Both the position numbers and the translations under genes were made by a program. The notes below the pieces were generated by a model. It made no database searches, was not told the DNA's origin, and saw only the letters and a program-made list of their open reading frames with translations. 64,000 nt of DNA from Plotosus lineatus (lineage: Eukaryota > Chordata > Actinopteri > Siluriformes > Plotosidae): the NCBI GenBank assembly GCA_024760905.1, contig CM045737.1, positions 16,380,726 to 16,444,725 on the forward strand. The letters are read 5' to 3'. Positions 35,550-47,046 of this stretch are shown here, piece after piece. Every line of letters begins with the position of its first letter. The first letter of the stretch is position 1.

Positions 35550-37188
35550 GCTTCTTCTTTTCCTTTCGGCTGTTCACTTCAGGGGTCGCCACAGCAAATG
35601 ATCTGCCTCCATCTCTCCCTATCCTCTGCATCTTCTACTCTTACTCCAACGACCTTCATGTCCGCCTTCACCGCATCCATAAATCTTCTCTTTGGTCTTC
35701 CTCTGGGCCTTTTGCCTGGTAGTTCCAACCTCAGCATCCTACGACCAATATACTCACTATCCCTCCTCTGTACATGTCCAAACCATCTCAATCTAGGCTC
35801 TCTGACTTTGTCTCCAAAACATCTAACCTGTCTTTTCCCCAGGGCCACTGTCTCTAAACCATACAACATTGCTGGCCTCATCACCGTCTTGTACACTTTT
35901 CCCTTCATTCTTGCCGATACTCTCCTATCACACATCACACCGGACACTTTTCTCCATCCATTCCAACCTGCCTGCACGCGCTTCTTCACCTCTTTTCCAC
36001 ACTCTCCATTGCTCTGCATTGTTGAGCCTAAGTACTTAAAATCCTCCACCTTCTTTATCTCTGCCCCCTGTAACCTCAAAGTTCCTCTTGGGTCCTTGTC
36101 GTTCACACACATGTATTCTGTCTTACTAAGACTAACCTTCAATCCCCTCCTTTCCAGCGCATACCTGCACCTCTCTAGATTTTCCTCCACTTGGTCTCTG
36201 CTCTCACTACAGATCACGATGTCATCTGCAAACATCATAGTCCATGGAGATTCTTGTCTAACCTCTTCTGTTAGCCTGTCCATCACCATAGCAAACAAGA
36301 AGGGGCTGAGAGCTGACCCTTGATGCAGTCCCACCTCCACCTTGAACTCTTCTGTCACACCGACAGCACACCTCACCACTGTCTTACATCTCTCATACAT
36401 GTCCTGCACCACTCTAACATACTTCTCTGTCACTCCAGACTTCCTCGTACAATACCACAGTTCTTCTCTCGGCACCCTGTCATATGCTTTCTCCAGATCC
36501 ACAAAGGCACAATGCAGCTCCTTCTGACCTTCTCTGTACTTCTCTATTAACATCCTCAAAGCAAACACTGCATCTGTGGTGCTCTTTCTTGGCATGAAAC
36601 CAAACTGTTGTTCACAAATGCTGACCTCTGCCCTTAGTCTTGCTTCCACTATTCTTTCCCATAGCTTCATTGTATGGCTCATCAACTTTATGCCTCTGTA
36701 GTTGCCACAACTCTGTACATCTCCCTTGTTCTTAAAAATGGGCACAAGCACACTTCTCCTCCATTCCTCTGGCATCTGCTCACTTTCTAAGACCTTGTTG
36801 AATGTTCTTGTCAGAAAATCTACTGCTACCTCCCCTAGACACTTCCATACCTCAACTGGTATGTCATCAGGGCCAACTGCCTTTCCACTCTTCATCCTCT
36901 TCAATGCCCTCCTCACTTCTCCTTTACTAATCTTTGCTACTTCCTGCTCCTCAACGGTCACCCCTTCTACTCTTTTTCTCTCTCATTTTCCTCATTCATC
37001 AGCTCTTCAAAGTACTCTTTCCATCTTCCCAGCACACTTCTGTCATCAGTCAATACATTTCCCTCTCTGTCCTTTATCACTCTAACTTGCTGCACGTCTT
37101 TCCCATCTCTATTTCTCTGCTGTGCTAACCTGTATAGATCATTTTCTCCCTCCTTACTGTTCAACCTATCATACAAGTCATGAGTCAA
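35550..37188 (-). mobile_element. RTE-like LINE, 5'-truncated, nested in the Tc1
   Basis: Flanked by a perfect 13-bp duplication gagctttttggca (35537-35549 and 37189-37201), which defines one insertion of 1639 bp. The 3' end (left) reads, on the minus strand, gctgtggcgacccctgaag to gaaaggaaaagaagaagc, the tail that SINE-a copies share. Confidence 0.93.
35579..36961 (-). pseudogene. Reverse transcriptase of RTE-like LINE
   Basis: A 460-codon frame covering most of the reverse-transcriptase domain. Readable blocks: KMKSGKAVGPDDIPVEVW, GNYRGIKLMSH, CEQQFGFMPRKSTTDAVFAL, AFVDLEKAYDRVPRE, GLHQGSALSPFLFA, and the catalytic FADDIVICSES. Then the thumb region (KVEDFKYLGS) and a C-terminal RWFGHVQRRD motif typical of RTE/BovB-type elements. 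Just upstream (36967-37209, minus) the protein continues in another frame (VIKDREGNVLTDDRS), so a frameshift near 36965 breaks the polyprotein. The endonuclease domain is lost by 5' truncation. The catalytic aspartates are intact. Confidence 0.88.
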
Positions 37189-37919
37189 GAGCTTTTTGGC
37201 AACAAACACTCTAAATGGGTCTGGCGGAACACTGTGATGAGTATGCAGAAAACCACCTCATGTCCACTGTGATACCGTAACCTGTTTCTCTTCCAAAAGC
37301 CCTGAGAACCTTGTTTGGGTGCATGGCATCATGACACTTTGAAATACCAGAAGATTCTAAATCAAAACCTGGTTACCGCTGCCCGAAAGCTCAAGATGGG
37401 TCGTCAAGATAATGACCCTAAACATGCAGCCAAATCGACACAGAAATAGTTCACCAGACACAGAAGCAAGTTCCTCCCATGGTCAGCTCAGTCCCCAGAC
37501 CTCAACCCCATTGAAAACCTGTGGAGTGAGCTGAAGAGGAGAATGCAGAGGAGAGGACCAGGTCGCTGGATGATTTCGAGAGATTGTGAAGAGAGGAATG
37601 GTCAAAGATCCCTTTTTATGTGTTCTCCCAAGTTGTGAAGCATTATATAGAAGAATATTAGGTGCTGTTTTGTTGGTAAAAGGGGTTCTACAAAGTATTA
37701 ACATCAGGGGTGGTAATAATTGTGGCACACATAAGTTGCTGTAAAATAATTATTTCTTAATGTGGGATTTTTCCCCCACTGGATGAATGCACTTGAATTG
37801 AGAGTTTGATTTTCTTTTTTTCCCCCATTGTGGTCCGATAGTATTTAGAAAAAACTCAATTTATTCAAAGCTAAAGAACACATCTTAACCAGGGGTAACA
37901 ATAATTATGGAGGGCAGTG

Positions 37920-38287
37920 TATACAGTATAGAAAATGACCCAACTGTGAGTCTCGTTGTATTATTGACTATACAACAGCCTTTGGCTTTGTTCTCTAGAA
38001 GTACCATGGGAAATAGCATTGCAGCAGTACAGGGGCATAACAGCCCTTCATCAGACATACTCTATATACATACTCTATATCAGCACTTAGAGGGATGTGG
38101 AGTCATATTTCTATAGCCTGAGAATGGTAATGAAGTTTAAAAGAATGTGTGTATGCAGAGGGCATAGACCTTTGAAGAAGGTGACTCATCAGTAGAGGGT
38201 TTTTTTTTTTTTTGGTCAAGTGTTGAAAGCTGATCTCTCTGATTTGGATTCAATGAAGAGGTCTACAAAGGCCTGAGACATTCTCAC
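37920..38287. other. kcnh5 intron, no feature seen
   Basis: Short stretch between the Tc1 and the next exon. Poly-T near 38200. Confidence 0.5.
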
Positions 38288-38403
38288 CTCAGCCAGTCGT
38301 GAGTGCTTGTGGCTCACTTCGGTTTTGTTTAATGGTGCAAGTTGTTGAAGTGTTCCGCGGCTGTTGGTCAGCGCTCTGGTCAGTCTTGCAAATTTTGTCC
38401 ATC
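38288..38403 (-). CDS. kcnh5: kcnh5 exon: linker after the PAS domain
   Basis: EAG2 exon of 116 bp. The acceptor ...gatag precedes 38403; the donor gtgagaa starts at 38287. It completes the split glycine codon left by the previous exon and ends in phase 0. It reads [20 protein letters not shown], then [18 protein letters not shown], roughly human residues 145-183. This is the segment between the PAS cap and S1 that couples the cytoplasmic N-terminus to gating. Differences from the human protein as I recall it are few (for example [11 protein letters not shown] for SRSVLQQLTPM). Confidence 0.94.
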
Positions 38404-38519
38404 CTATCACAGAAAAATACAACCAGAAAGCATTTTGTTAGAATACATGTATTATGTTCTTAAAGTGAATGGGAAGGAAATTTTTTTAATTAACAGTTCT
38501 GGTTTTTTTTTTTTTTTTA

Positions 38520-38735
38520 GATGTGCAAATGCCACTAGTGCAGCGAACACTGTCTGTGGTGAGAGGCATGTTAAACAACCAGTGCTGTATTTGGTAATGA
38601 TTAGGCCATCAGTTCGGCTGTCATCAGTATCAACATTTTTCCCTGCGCTAACATGGTAAGCTGCCCTAGAGTTGGCTGAGATGGGCACCAGCCTCTCCAC
38701 AACCCTACTTGGGATTTGGTGGTCATGAGACAAGA
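38520..38735 (+). mobile_element. SINE-a (Mermaid-type tail), degenerate
   Basis: gtgagaggcatgttaaacaa, a shortened body, then gttggctgagatgggcacca. Confidence 0.6.
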
Positions 38736-38794
38736 ATGGTAATATTAAGTCAAAAAAAAATTTTTTTTCTGAATGTGGCATGTTACAGATTATT

Positions 38795-39165
38795 CATTAA
38801 TTTATTCAGATGATGAACCACTTAAATCCATGAGGGTCATAGGGAATCTGGAGCCTATCTTAGCCTACTCTGGGTGACTGCGCCCTGAAGAGCTCACCGG
38901 TCCATTGCAAAGCAACACACACACACACACATACACACACACACACACACATACACACTACAGCCATACACACTGACATTCAGGAGAAGCTAGTTAGTCT
39001 AATGTGCATGCCTTTGGACTGGGAGAGAAAACCCGAGTCCCTAAAGGAAACCCACACAAGCACTAGAAGAACATGGTAAACTCCACACACAAACACCCAA
39101 GCACTCAAACCCAGGACCTTATTATTGTGAAGCAGATATGCTAACCACAACTTCACCATGCCACC
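38795..39165 (-). mobile_element. Mermaid-like SINE
   Basis: Minus-strand copy. Plus-strand view: gggtcatagggaatctggag, a (CA)n expansion (38910-38950), ctttggactgggagagaaaa, and the head (gtgaagcagatatgctaacc) at the right. Confidence 0.7.
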
Positions 39166-39319
39166 CATAATACAGATACATTTTCTTATCATTAAGATCT
39201 GTAATACAATTTTGCTTAATATTATGCATGTAATATGATTTGTCTTCAGCTACTGGAAAATGAGTTATGAAAATGCAGCATCTGCCCTTCACTAAAGTAA
39301 TGTGTAAGACTGACTCATT

Positions 39320-40070
39320 CATTTATTTGCTGAACCCTTACATCCTATTAGTGCAGTGCGTCTCAATTATTTTATGTGGCGCCCCCTCTAGGAAGAAAAA
39401 AACAACACATTTCACCCCAACCCCCCTCCCAGTGAGCAACTATAAATAGTATTATTTGTCTATAAAATTATTAGTACACCTCTGCATAACATTGTATCTT
39501 TATTAACATTAAAAATAAAAGAGAAAGAAATATATTTCAACTTACAATAAAGAAAAACTTCATTAACATTATTTTTTAATCTGTAATAGAAAATATTTAA
39601 AGTGCACCAATGTGCCTGAAATTAAAAAAATACATTATTATTTAAACTCTTTCAACTTATTTATGACTTAATATCTCCGTCTCTCTCTCCACATTTCTCT
39701 TCATTCCTGTTAGAAATTTTTCTGTGTTGTTTCTTGAGGTGTTGTTTACTGCGCTTCATATCGTTTGCTCGTGCGAAAAACTGCTACACCATAGCGCGAC
39801 AATGAGAGCGCTATTGCCAACTAGTGGAGTGTAAATGCAATTACACTTAGTTCTCACACACAATTCCAGACAAGCATGGTCCCCAGGGTCAGATGCGCTC
39901 CACCCGGCATCATACGGGTGTGCCCCACTATTTGAGAAGCACTGTATTAGGGTCATGGGGAGAATAGAGCGGACTCTGGGTGAAGCGGGGTACAGCCTTT
40001 CAGTCAATGTCAGAGCAGCCAAGTCACACACAACCATTCACTCTCATGCCAAGGGGCAATTGTGAGATGA
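39320..40070 (-). mobile_element. Mermaid-like SINE, interrupted by a hAT element
   Basis: The 3' tail is at 39320-39353 and resumes at 39945 (tattagggtcatggggag) through cacacaaccattcactctc. Head lost. Confidence 0.7.
39354..39944 (-). mobile_element. hAT-type element, 591 bp
   Basis: Ends cagtgcgtctcaatta and tatttgagaagcactg. Flanks tattagtg (39346-39353) and tattaggg (39945-39952), 7 of 8 identical. Same family as 52275-52877 in the opposite orientation. Mostly AT-rich, non-coding. Confidence 0.85.
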
Positions 40071-41085
40071 CCTCGCCACCCTAACAAAGCAAATTAATTT
40101 AGGAATATTCATGAAGCCAGAAAACAAATCACATGCTATTTTGTTCGGGTGTTCGGGAAAATATTCTGTCCTCCATAGACCCTGTTTGTAAATCAGTTTG
40201 CATTATCCAAGTTTTCACAAACACAAACCATTATTTGCAAATTGAGCCTGAGAGCCTGAAGGCCTACGGATGAAAATAATTAAACCAAACTAATTTCCCA
40301 TGACTGCAGTCTTTCCTGCTTTCAACAATGAATCTCTGAGGCTGGTATAGAGCATTCGTCCTTTGTCTTATTCCTAGATTTCGGTCCTTTACTATACTCC
40401 CAAACCCTTTTATGACTGTATGTGCCTCCTTCTTTTCTCCTCTCAAAATAATATCCCACAAGAAGCATTTCTACGGGCATAATGTTGCATTTGATTTCAA
40501 AATGAAAAAGTACCATAGCTCTGGACCACATAAAAGCAAGAAGCATGGGAGTAAACTGGAATCCAGGTCTGACGCAAGCAACTCATCGTTAATGTTTAAG
40601 TGGTGAAAAAAATCGTTCAGCTCAAAATCAATTAGGTTAAAAGGAGCAAGGCAACACACAGAGGAGGTAATATGGTCATATAGCATACAGACAACATACA
40701 TCCCGACACAACAGAACAGTGGCTGTTTTCTGCAAGTCCAGCAGTTCAACCTTCAGTACTGAGGAGATCAAAATGCATCATCTTGGAACTGGTGCTCACC
40801 CCCATGTTTCTTTAGTTTAAAGCTGCAGTAGACTAGCTTCATTTCTGCTTACTCCCTAAAGAGCGTGAGATTTATAGTATCAGATACCAAAAGCAGACTG
40901 GACCAAAGACAGATATGAGGTATCGTTTTTCAATTTAAGTCTCATCTCATGAATGTACACACAGTCCAAGAAGGGGGAAAAAAACAGCAAAGAGCTGAAT
41001 GGATCTCTTGTGACCATATGATGCATTTCAACGGAATAGTACACCAGGGTATTCTCACTGCACAAATACCACACTGGCTCTATAG
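40071..41085. other. kcnh5 intron, no feature seen
   Basis: No recognised element. Confidence 0.5.
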
Positions 41086-41089
41086 AGTA

Positions 41090-42440
41090 CTGCACACCTC
41101 ACACTCCATTCTACCAGTTCCCTCCCCCACTTGCAGATATTGTGACAAAGTCCCACCCACAATCACAGCAGCCCAAGTAAGCCAACAGCTAAGAAGGCTC
41201 CTTCCCTGCAGAGCAGCAGGCCCAGAAGGAGTATCCCCAAGGCTGTTGAAGGCATGTGCCGAGTTGCTAGGAAACCCCATCCAGTACATCTTCAACCTGA
41301 GTTTGGTATATGAAAAGGTCATTCCGCTGTGAAAAAAGTCATGCATCATCCCATTTCCAAAAAGACCTGGGACCTGAATGATTTCTGACTAGTTGCCCTG
41401 ACATCACACGTGATGAAGACAATGAAGCGGCTACTACTTCACCACTTACCGACATAGGTCTGTCATGCTCTCGACCCCCAACAGTTTGCAAACTCTGACA
41501 AAGTGGGAGCGGACGATGCAATCATCTATCTACTTCATCGATCCCGCTCTCACTTGTGCTGTAACAATCACATTCCTGGACTTCTCAAGTGCCATCAGCA
41601 TGATCAAGCCTCTGTGCCTCAGGGGCAAACTGACACAGATGGGAGCAGACTCATACCTAAGTGGACTGGATCACTGGTTAACTGACAGACAAACCTTAGT
41701 ATGTGTGAGTAGGGTACTGCATGTCAGACACGGTAGGCAGTAGCACAGGAGTGCCACAGGGGCCCGTACTCTCCCCAGTCCTGTTCATGCTGTACACCTT
41801 GGACCTCCGATACAACTTGGACTATTGCTATGTTCAGGAGATTGCATATGATCCTGCTATTGTAGGCTGTATCAAGAGTGGACAGGAAGTGGTGTACAGG
41901 AAAGTGATACAGGACTGGTGTGACCCCAACTACCTCTACCTCAACCCCACCAAAACGAAGGAAAACTGGACAATCTGGTGAAGAAGGTGGGCTCTGTAGT
42001 TGGGACAGAACTAGACAGTGTAACATCTGTGGCAGAGCGACGGGTGTTGACAAGGCTCCTGTTAATTACAGAAAATCCACTGCATCCACTGCACAAAGTA
42101 ATCACTGGACAGAGGAGCACAATCAGCAACAGGCTGCTGTCATCAACCTGCTCCACTGACAGGGTAAATCGTTCCTCCCCCATGTCATTAGACTTTTTTA
42201 CTCTCGCATGGGGGTAGACGCTAACATAACATAAACACTTGCACTGCACTACTGACTGCACACCATGTACCTTAACCTGCACAAACATGTTTACACTGGA
42301 CTTTTTTATATATTTGCTCTGGACAGCCAATTACCAGGTAAACAAAAAACTCTGCACCATGCACCTTAATCTGCACATGAATGCTTAAACCGGACTTTTA
42401 TGAATCTCTGTGCTAGGCGGCCAATTTGCACAATTACAGT
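41090..42440 (+). pseudogene. Dead LINE, CR1/L2/Rex1-like reverse transcriptase
   Basis: Reverse-transcriptase remnants in shifting plus-strand frames: ITAAQVSQQLRRLLPCRAAG and PEGVSPRLLKACAELLG (41152-41280), IFNLSLVYEKVIP, then FLDFSSAIS (in place of FLDFSSAFN, 41577), LSGLDHWLTDRQ, STGVPQGPVLSPVLF (41738-41785), NPTKTKE (41945) and the C-terminal NRLLSSTCSTDRVNRS (42127). The 3' untranslated part has a repeated tgcaccatg(c/t)accttaa unit (42260-42365). Many stops. Clade assignment is by motif memory only. Confidence 0.7.
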
Positions 42441-42463
42441 ATGATATATGATTCTCATAAGGC

Positions 42464-42484
42464 CTGCTCTCGTCTGATCTCGGA
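42464..42484 (+). other. 5S rRNA-like fragment at the head of a SINE
   Basis: The 19 bases ctcgtctgatctcggaagc equal the conserved internal part of vertebrate 5S rRNA. The next bases go straight into the SINE-a body. Far too short to be a 5S gene. Confidence 0.55.
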
Positions 42485-42747
42485 AGCAATGGTTGTCACT
42501 GCTGAATCCCCAGTGCAGCTAACTGGGTTATCAAAGGTCGACCATGTGTCTCACTGCCCATGGTGAGAGGCTGTAAAAGAACCATTGCTGACTTTCGACA
42601 AGAGCTGCATAGCCGTCAGCATGTTTCTGCCCTGCGATGGCCTGGCAAGCTTTCCAGGGTGTAGTCTGCCCTCACCCAGAATTAGCAGAAATGGGCACCA
42701 GCCTCCCCACGACCCTAATTAGGATGAAGCGGTTCAGAAAATGAATG
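42485..42747 (+). mobile_element. SINE-a body with Mermaid-type tail, no tRNA-like head
   Basis: Starts caatggttgtcactgctgaa and continues through gcagctaactgggttatcaa to the tail and gaatgatt. The usual tRNA-like head is replaced by the 5S-like fragment. Confidence 0.75.
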
Positions 42748-42871
42748 ATTATGATTCTCATCCTTTCAATAATGTCGTCTCAAATTCTTTCAACTTTTCA
42801 TTTTTACTATATATGCCTCATCATAGATTTACATAGATTACACTATGTACTATACCGTATATACCTTACTA

Positions 42872-43858
42872 CAGTAATCCCCCGCCACTTTGTGTTTCCT
42901 ACTTCGCGTCCCCGCAATATCGCTGAATTTCCCATCACGAAATAAAAAAAATTAAAGAGAGATTATTCAAAATTCATGCGCACTAAATTCAGCTACGCTA
43001 CCCAATGTACTCTGTTCTCCTGCTTGACTTGAGTGTTCTCTGATTGCCTGTGAATCCAGCAAGCTGATTGGTGGAGATTATATTTTCCAACATCCAACAC
43101 ACCTTTCCTCCCTCATGAGGAGGAATATAACTTTTATTGAGCTCAGGGGAAGTACTGGGGTGCGGGAAAAATCGTGTTCACTGTAGTGGTGAGGGAAAAA
43201 CAAAAAACAAAATCACTGGGAGGGTATAACATGGAAACTGGTCGAGCACGGAGCTATTTATAGCGCGCTGATGGCTGAGTGGCTTCAGGTGTGCTCTCTA
43301 GATTTCGCCTGTGGGTAGATCTGTGGCGGTCTAGTGGTATAAGGCACCGGATCGCTGATCCAAAGGTTGGGGGTTCGAGTCCCACTCTTCACAAGGTTGT
43401 CACTGTCCCCCCCCAGTGCAGCTAACTGGGTTATCAAAGGCCGGCCATGTCTCTCACTGTCTATGGTGTGAGGCATGTAAAAGAACCATTGCTGACTTTC
43501 GACAAGAGTAGGCTGCAAAGCCGTCAGCGAGTTTCCGCCCTGTGATGGCCTGGCGAGCTGTCCAGGGTGTACTCTGCCCTCACCCTGAGTTGGCTGGGAT
43601 GGGCACCAGCCTCCCCGCGACCCTAATTAGGATGAAGCGGTTACAGAAAATGAACTGAACTGAACTAATACAAGTTGCCTGTATGACATTAACATGCATA
43701 GAAAACTTTAAAATTAACTTCTATATAAATTTTATATAATATTGGGTGGGTCGTTTATATAATAGTGGGTGGGTGCCCTTAAGAAGTGGCAGAAGTCATT
43801 TCACGGTTTTTTACATATCGCAGGGGAGGGCTGGTCCCCATTAATCGCAAAATAAGGG

Positions 43859-43864
<6 letters not shown>
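42872..43864 (+). mobile_element. E-family pogo/Tigger-like element, interrupted by a SINE
   Basis: Starts cagtaatcccccgccacttt after TA. The right end attaatcgcaaaataagggg, then gattg, is the matching inverted repeat and passes straight into (GT)n. No transposase frame. Confidence 0.75.
43317..43665 (+). mobile_element. SINE-a (Mermaid-type tail), nested in the E element
   Basis: Nearly complete head (ggtctagtggtataaggcac, B-box-like ggttcgagtcccac), body and tail ending in repeated gaact units. A flanking duplication was not resolved. Confidence 0.82.

Positions 43865-43949
<85 letters not shown>
43865..43949. repeat. (GT)n then (CTGT)n microsatellite
   Basis: Follows the end of the E element without a gap. 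A second short (CTGT)n lies at 44069-44102. Confidence 0.93.
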
Positions 43950-44579
43950 ATTCCTAAGTATTATTATTATTATATATGCCTTAATTTAAGTTTGTTTTTT
44001 ATAGAATAATTGTGTAGTTTTACTGCAATGCTGCTGGACAATGTGAATTTCCATATGGGATTAATAGTCTGTCTGTCTCTCTGTCTGTATGTCTGTCTGT
44101 CTATAAAGAATAAGGAAGAAGAAATCATCCTTGCATACTGATTGGCTCAAGCTCTAGCAGAGCAGGGCATGCAAACATTTAAAAAAGAGTCTTTTGGCAC
44201 AGTAGAGAAACCAGATAGACATGAAGGACTGTGACCCCCATATGCAAGCCATTATTGTTGAATAATCTAATAAAGATGAATATAAATAGAGGAGAAGTAT
44301 TTCCACAGGTGTCTTGATTAAACTGGTAAAAAGAGGCAATTAAAAGAAAGAAGAGAGTAAGTGACAGCAGAGGAATTGGGAAAGGAGGAAAAATAAAGAA
44401 ACAATTGTCCACAGTCTAAAGCTATTTCTCTCTGAGGGCAAGACGATAACAAGATCTCATTTAGCTCCCGAATAGGGAATGTATATTTCTTTTAGGCTTC
44501 CACGAGGTTGATCTTACCTATCTTTGGCTGTTTAAAAGACCTCATGTCACCATTTTCAGAGTTTGATTCAATAAAATGC
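43950..44579. other. kcnh5 intron, no feature seen
   Basis: No recognised element beyond short CTGT units. Confidence 0.5.
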
Positions 44580-44932
44580 ATTCATTCATTCATTCATTCA
44601 TTCTTTTTCTGAACTGCTTAATCTTAATTAGGGTCACAAGGAGGCTGGCACCCATCTCAGCTGACTCCGGGCGACGATGGGGTACACTCTGGACAGCTCA
44701 CCAGGGAATTGCACAGCCAACACTCACACAGCAATTCACACTCACATTAGGGGCGATTTTGGATAACTCAGTCTACTGTGCATGTTCTTGGACAGTGGGA
44801 GGAAACCTGTGTACCCAGGGGAACCCCACACAAGCACGGAAGGAACATGCAAAGTCCACACAGAACCGCCCAGGATGGGAATCAAAACCAGGCCTTCTCA
44901 CTGTGAGGCAGACATCCTAACCCACTGCACAA
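44580..44932 (-). mobile_element. Mermaid-like SINE, full length
   Basis: The left end is (cattc)n, then tctgaactgcttaatcttaa, gctggcacccatctcagctg, ttcttggacagtgggaggaa and aacatgcaaagtccacacag. The tRNA-like head is at the right (gtgaggcagacatcctaacc). Confidence 0.8.
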
Positions 44933-45452
44933 TTTTGTTGAGATTCTAAATATCGTCAGAATATATGTGCTGCAGCCATCGATGCGGTTTAATTTAAGAA
45001 TAAATAGATGATTTTTTTTTTTTATCTGCACAGGGTCATTCTGGATCTTGAAGTGGAGGAGATGCTCATGTCGTTTTCCTGGAAGCAAGGCTTAACACAG
45101 CTAAAATGCCAGTCAAATTTGTACTGCGTCAAAGGGTTATTGTAACAACCTGCGTGCAAAATGTGTTCGAAAAATAATTAACATATGCACAAATTTAATT
45201 CTTTAAACACCACAGCTGCCACTGTAATTAATCCTGTGCAACCCCATACACCGGTTATCATGTGTGCACCAAACCTCAGAAATAGAAGCCCTCCACAGCT
45301 TCTTAAATCACTTCATTCCAAAAACGTACTCCTTTGCATAGGAATGGAGTACTGTACAGGTAAGTTAGCACAGAGGTAACTTTAAAATTTTTGTTTTAAT
45401 CAAAGTGAAATGAATACTTCATTCCACATGTGAAAAGCTTCAAAAACTATAT
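44933..45452. other. kcnh5 intron, no feature seen
   Basis: No recognised element. At 45455-45480 there is a B-family-like end (cagacactccccaacttaca) with no partner. Confidence 0.5.
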
Positions 45453-45487
45453 ACAGACACTCCCCAACTTACATTTTAGTTCATTGC

Positions 45488-46745
45488 ACACCAACTGAAA
45501 TATTTCAGGTTTTTTATTGTTTTAATTCTGATGATTTTGGCATACAGCTCATGAAAACCCAAAATTCCTATCTCAAAAAATTAGCATATCATGTTCAGGT
45601 AGTCTAAACGAGCTATTAACCTAATCATCTCAATCAACCAATTAACTCTAAACACCTCCAAAAGAATCCTGAGGCTTTTAGAAACTCCCAGCCTGGTTCA
45701 TTACTCAAAACCGCAATCATGGGTAAGACTGCCGACCTGACTGCTGTCCAGAAGGACATCATTGACACCCTCAAGCAAGAGGAAAGAAAGAAATCTCTGA
45801 AACACAGAAAGAAATCTCTGCGCGAATAGGCTGTTCCCAGAGTGCTGTATCATGGCACCTCAGTGGGACGTCTGTGGGAAGGAAAACGTGAAAGAAGGGC
45901 CGATTCCAGACCTTGGGGGACCTGTGGAAGCAGTGGACTGAGTCTGGAGTATTTTGGACCACTGAGCAACAGTCCAGTGGTGCTTCTCTGTAGCCCAGGT
46001 CAGGCGCTTCTGCCGCTGTTTCTGGTTCAAAAGTGGATTGACCTGGGGAATGCGGCACCTGTAGCCCATTTCCTGCACACGCCTGTGCACGGTGGCATGA
46101 AGCATGAAGTGCTCCAAAATCTCCTGATAGCTAGCTGCATTGACCCTGCCCTTGATAAAACACAGTGGACCAACACCAGCAACTGACATGGCACCCCAGA
46201 CCATCACTGACACTGGACTTTAGGCATTTTGGCATTTTCTTCTCCCCAGTCTTCCTCCAGACTCTGGCACCTTGATTTCCGAATGACATGCAAAATTCGC
46301 TTTTATCCGAAAAAAAGTGCTTCTATCTGCTGAAAATCTTTATGGAGATGAAGATTTCATTTTTCAACACGACCTGGCACCTGCTCACAGAGCCAAAACC
46401 ACTGCTAAATGGTTTACTGACCATGGTATTACTGTGCTCCATTGGCCTGCCAACTCTCCTGACCTGAAGCCCATAGAGAATCTGTGGGATATTGTGAAGA
46501 GAAAGTTGAGAGACACCAGACCCAACACTGTGGATGAGCTTAAGGCCGCTATCGAAGCATCCTGGGCCTCCGTAACACCTCAGCAGTGCCACAGGCTGAT
46601 TGGCTCCATGCCACGCCACATTGAAGCAGTCATTTCTGCAAAAGGATTCCCAACCAAGTATTGAGTGCATAACTGAACATAATTATTTGAAGGTTGACTA
46701 TTTTGTATTAAAAGCAATTTTTTTTTTTTATTGGTCGGATGAAAT
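45488..46745 (+). pseudogene. Tc1-family transposon with rearranged transposase
   Basis: The plus strand has the start of a Tc1 transposase (MGKTADLTAVQKDIIDTLKQ, from 45719, then stops) and the C-terminal third (46317-46664: DEDFIFQHDLAPAHRAKTTA, WPANSPDLKPIENLWDIVKR, ending KGFPTKY). Between them are two blocks that read on the minus strand: 45951-46096 (HRRVQEMGYRCRIP to HWTVAQWSK) and about 46098-46317 (SDES region, SVMVWGAMSVAGVGPLCFIK, ILEHFML). Each block sits in its normal place but is inverted. The right inverted repeat is missing after ggtcggatgaaatatgc. Confidence 0.85.
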
Positions 46746-46845
46746 ATGCTACGAGCTGACCAGGGTGTACCCAATCTCGGCTGACATCAGCTTCAGCCTT
46801 CCTTGTGACCCTTGAAGGATTAAGCAGCTCAACAAATTAATTAAT
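46746..46845 (+). mobile_element. Mermaid-like SINE tail fragment
   Basis: gagctgaccagggtgtaccc, ctcggctgacatcagcttca, ggattaagcagctcaac. Confidence 0.55.
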
Positions 46846-47046
46846 GTAAGAGTGATTGTCTTAATTATGATTCTCGTGACACAGAAATGTCAGCACCCAA
46901 AGGGTTAATCAAATTTTAAATGAGTAGCAACGTGAACTATCCAAGAAGGTTGAGTCAGACAATTCACGGGTTCCCACCAAATTTAATTTTTCATTCAGAA
47001 GCACATCACATGGTCGAGAAAAAAAAAAAATTGCAAAATTGTTTCG

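Larger units (their letters stand above)
34773..37919 (+). pseudogene. Tc1-family transposon with dead transposase, split by an RTE LINE
   Basis: The right end reads catcttaaccaggggtaaca to ggagggcagtg, followed by TA; the left end keeps only the inner part (cctggttaagatgtg). The plus strand has a Tc1-type transposase in pieces: a start at 35127 (MGKINLC), an HTH region, then DETKMELFG at 35523-35549, where the LINE interrupts. From 37202 it continues (NKHSKWVWRN) through NDPKHAAKS and the catalytic [14 protein letters not shown] motif (about 37480). Several stops and frameshifts. Without the LINE it would be about 1.5 kb, normal for Tc1. Confidence 0.85.

Noticed and set aside
35523..36323. 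266-codon plus-strand frame
   Set aside because: Antisense shadow of the RTE-like reverse transcriptase on the minus strand.
42464..42484. Functional 5S rRNA gene
   Set aside because: Only 19-21 bases match; the rest of the 5S gene and a terminator are missing.
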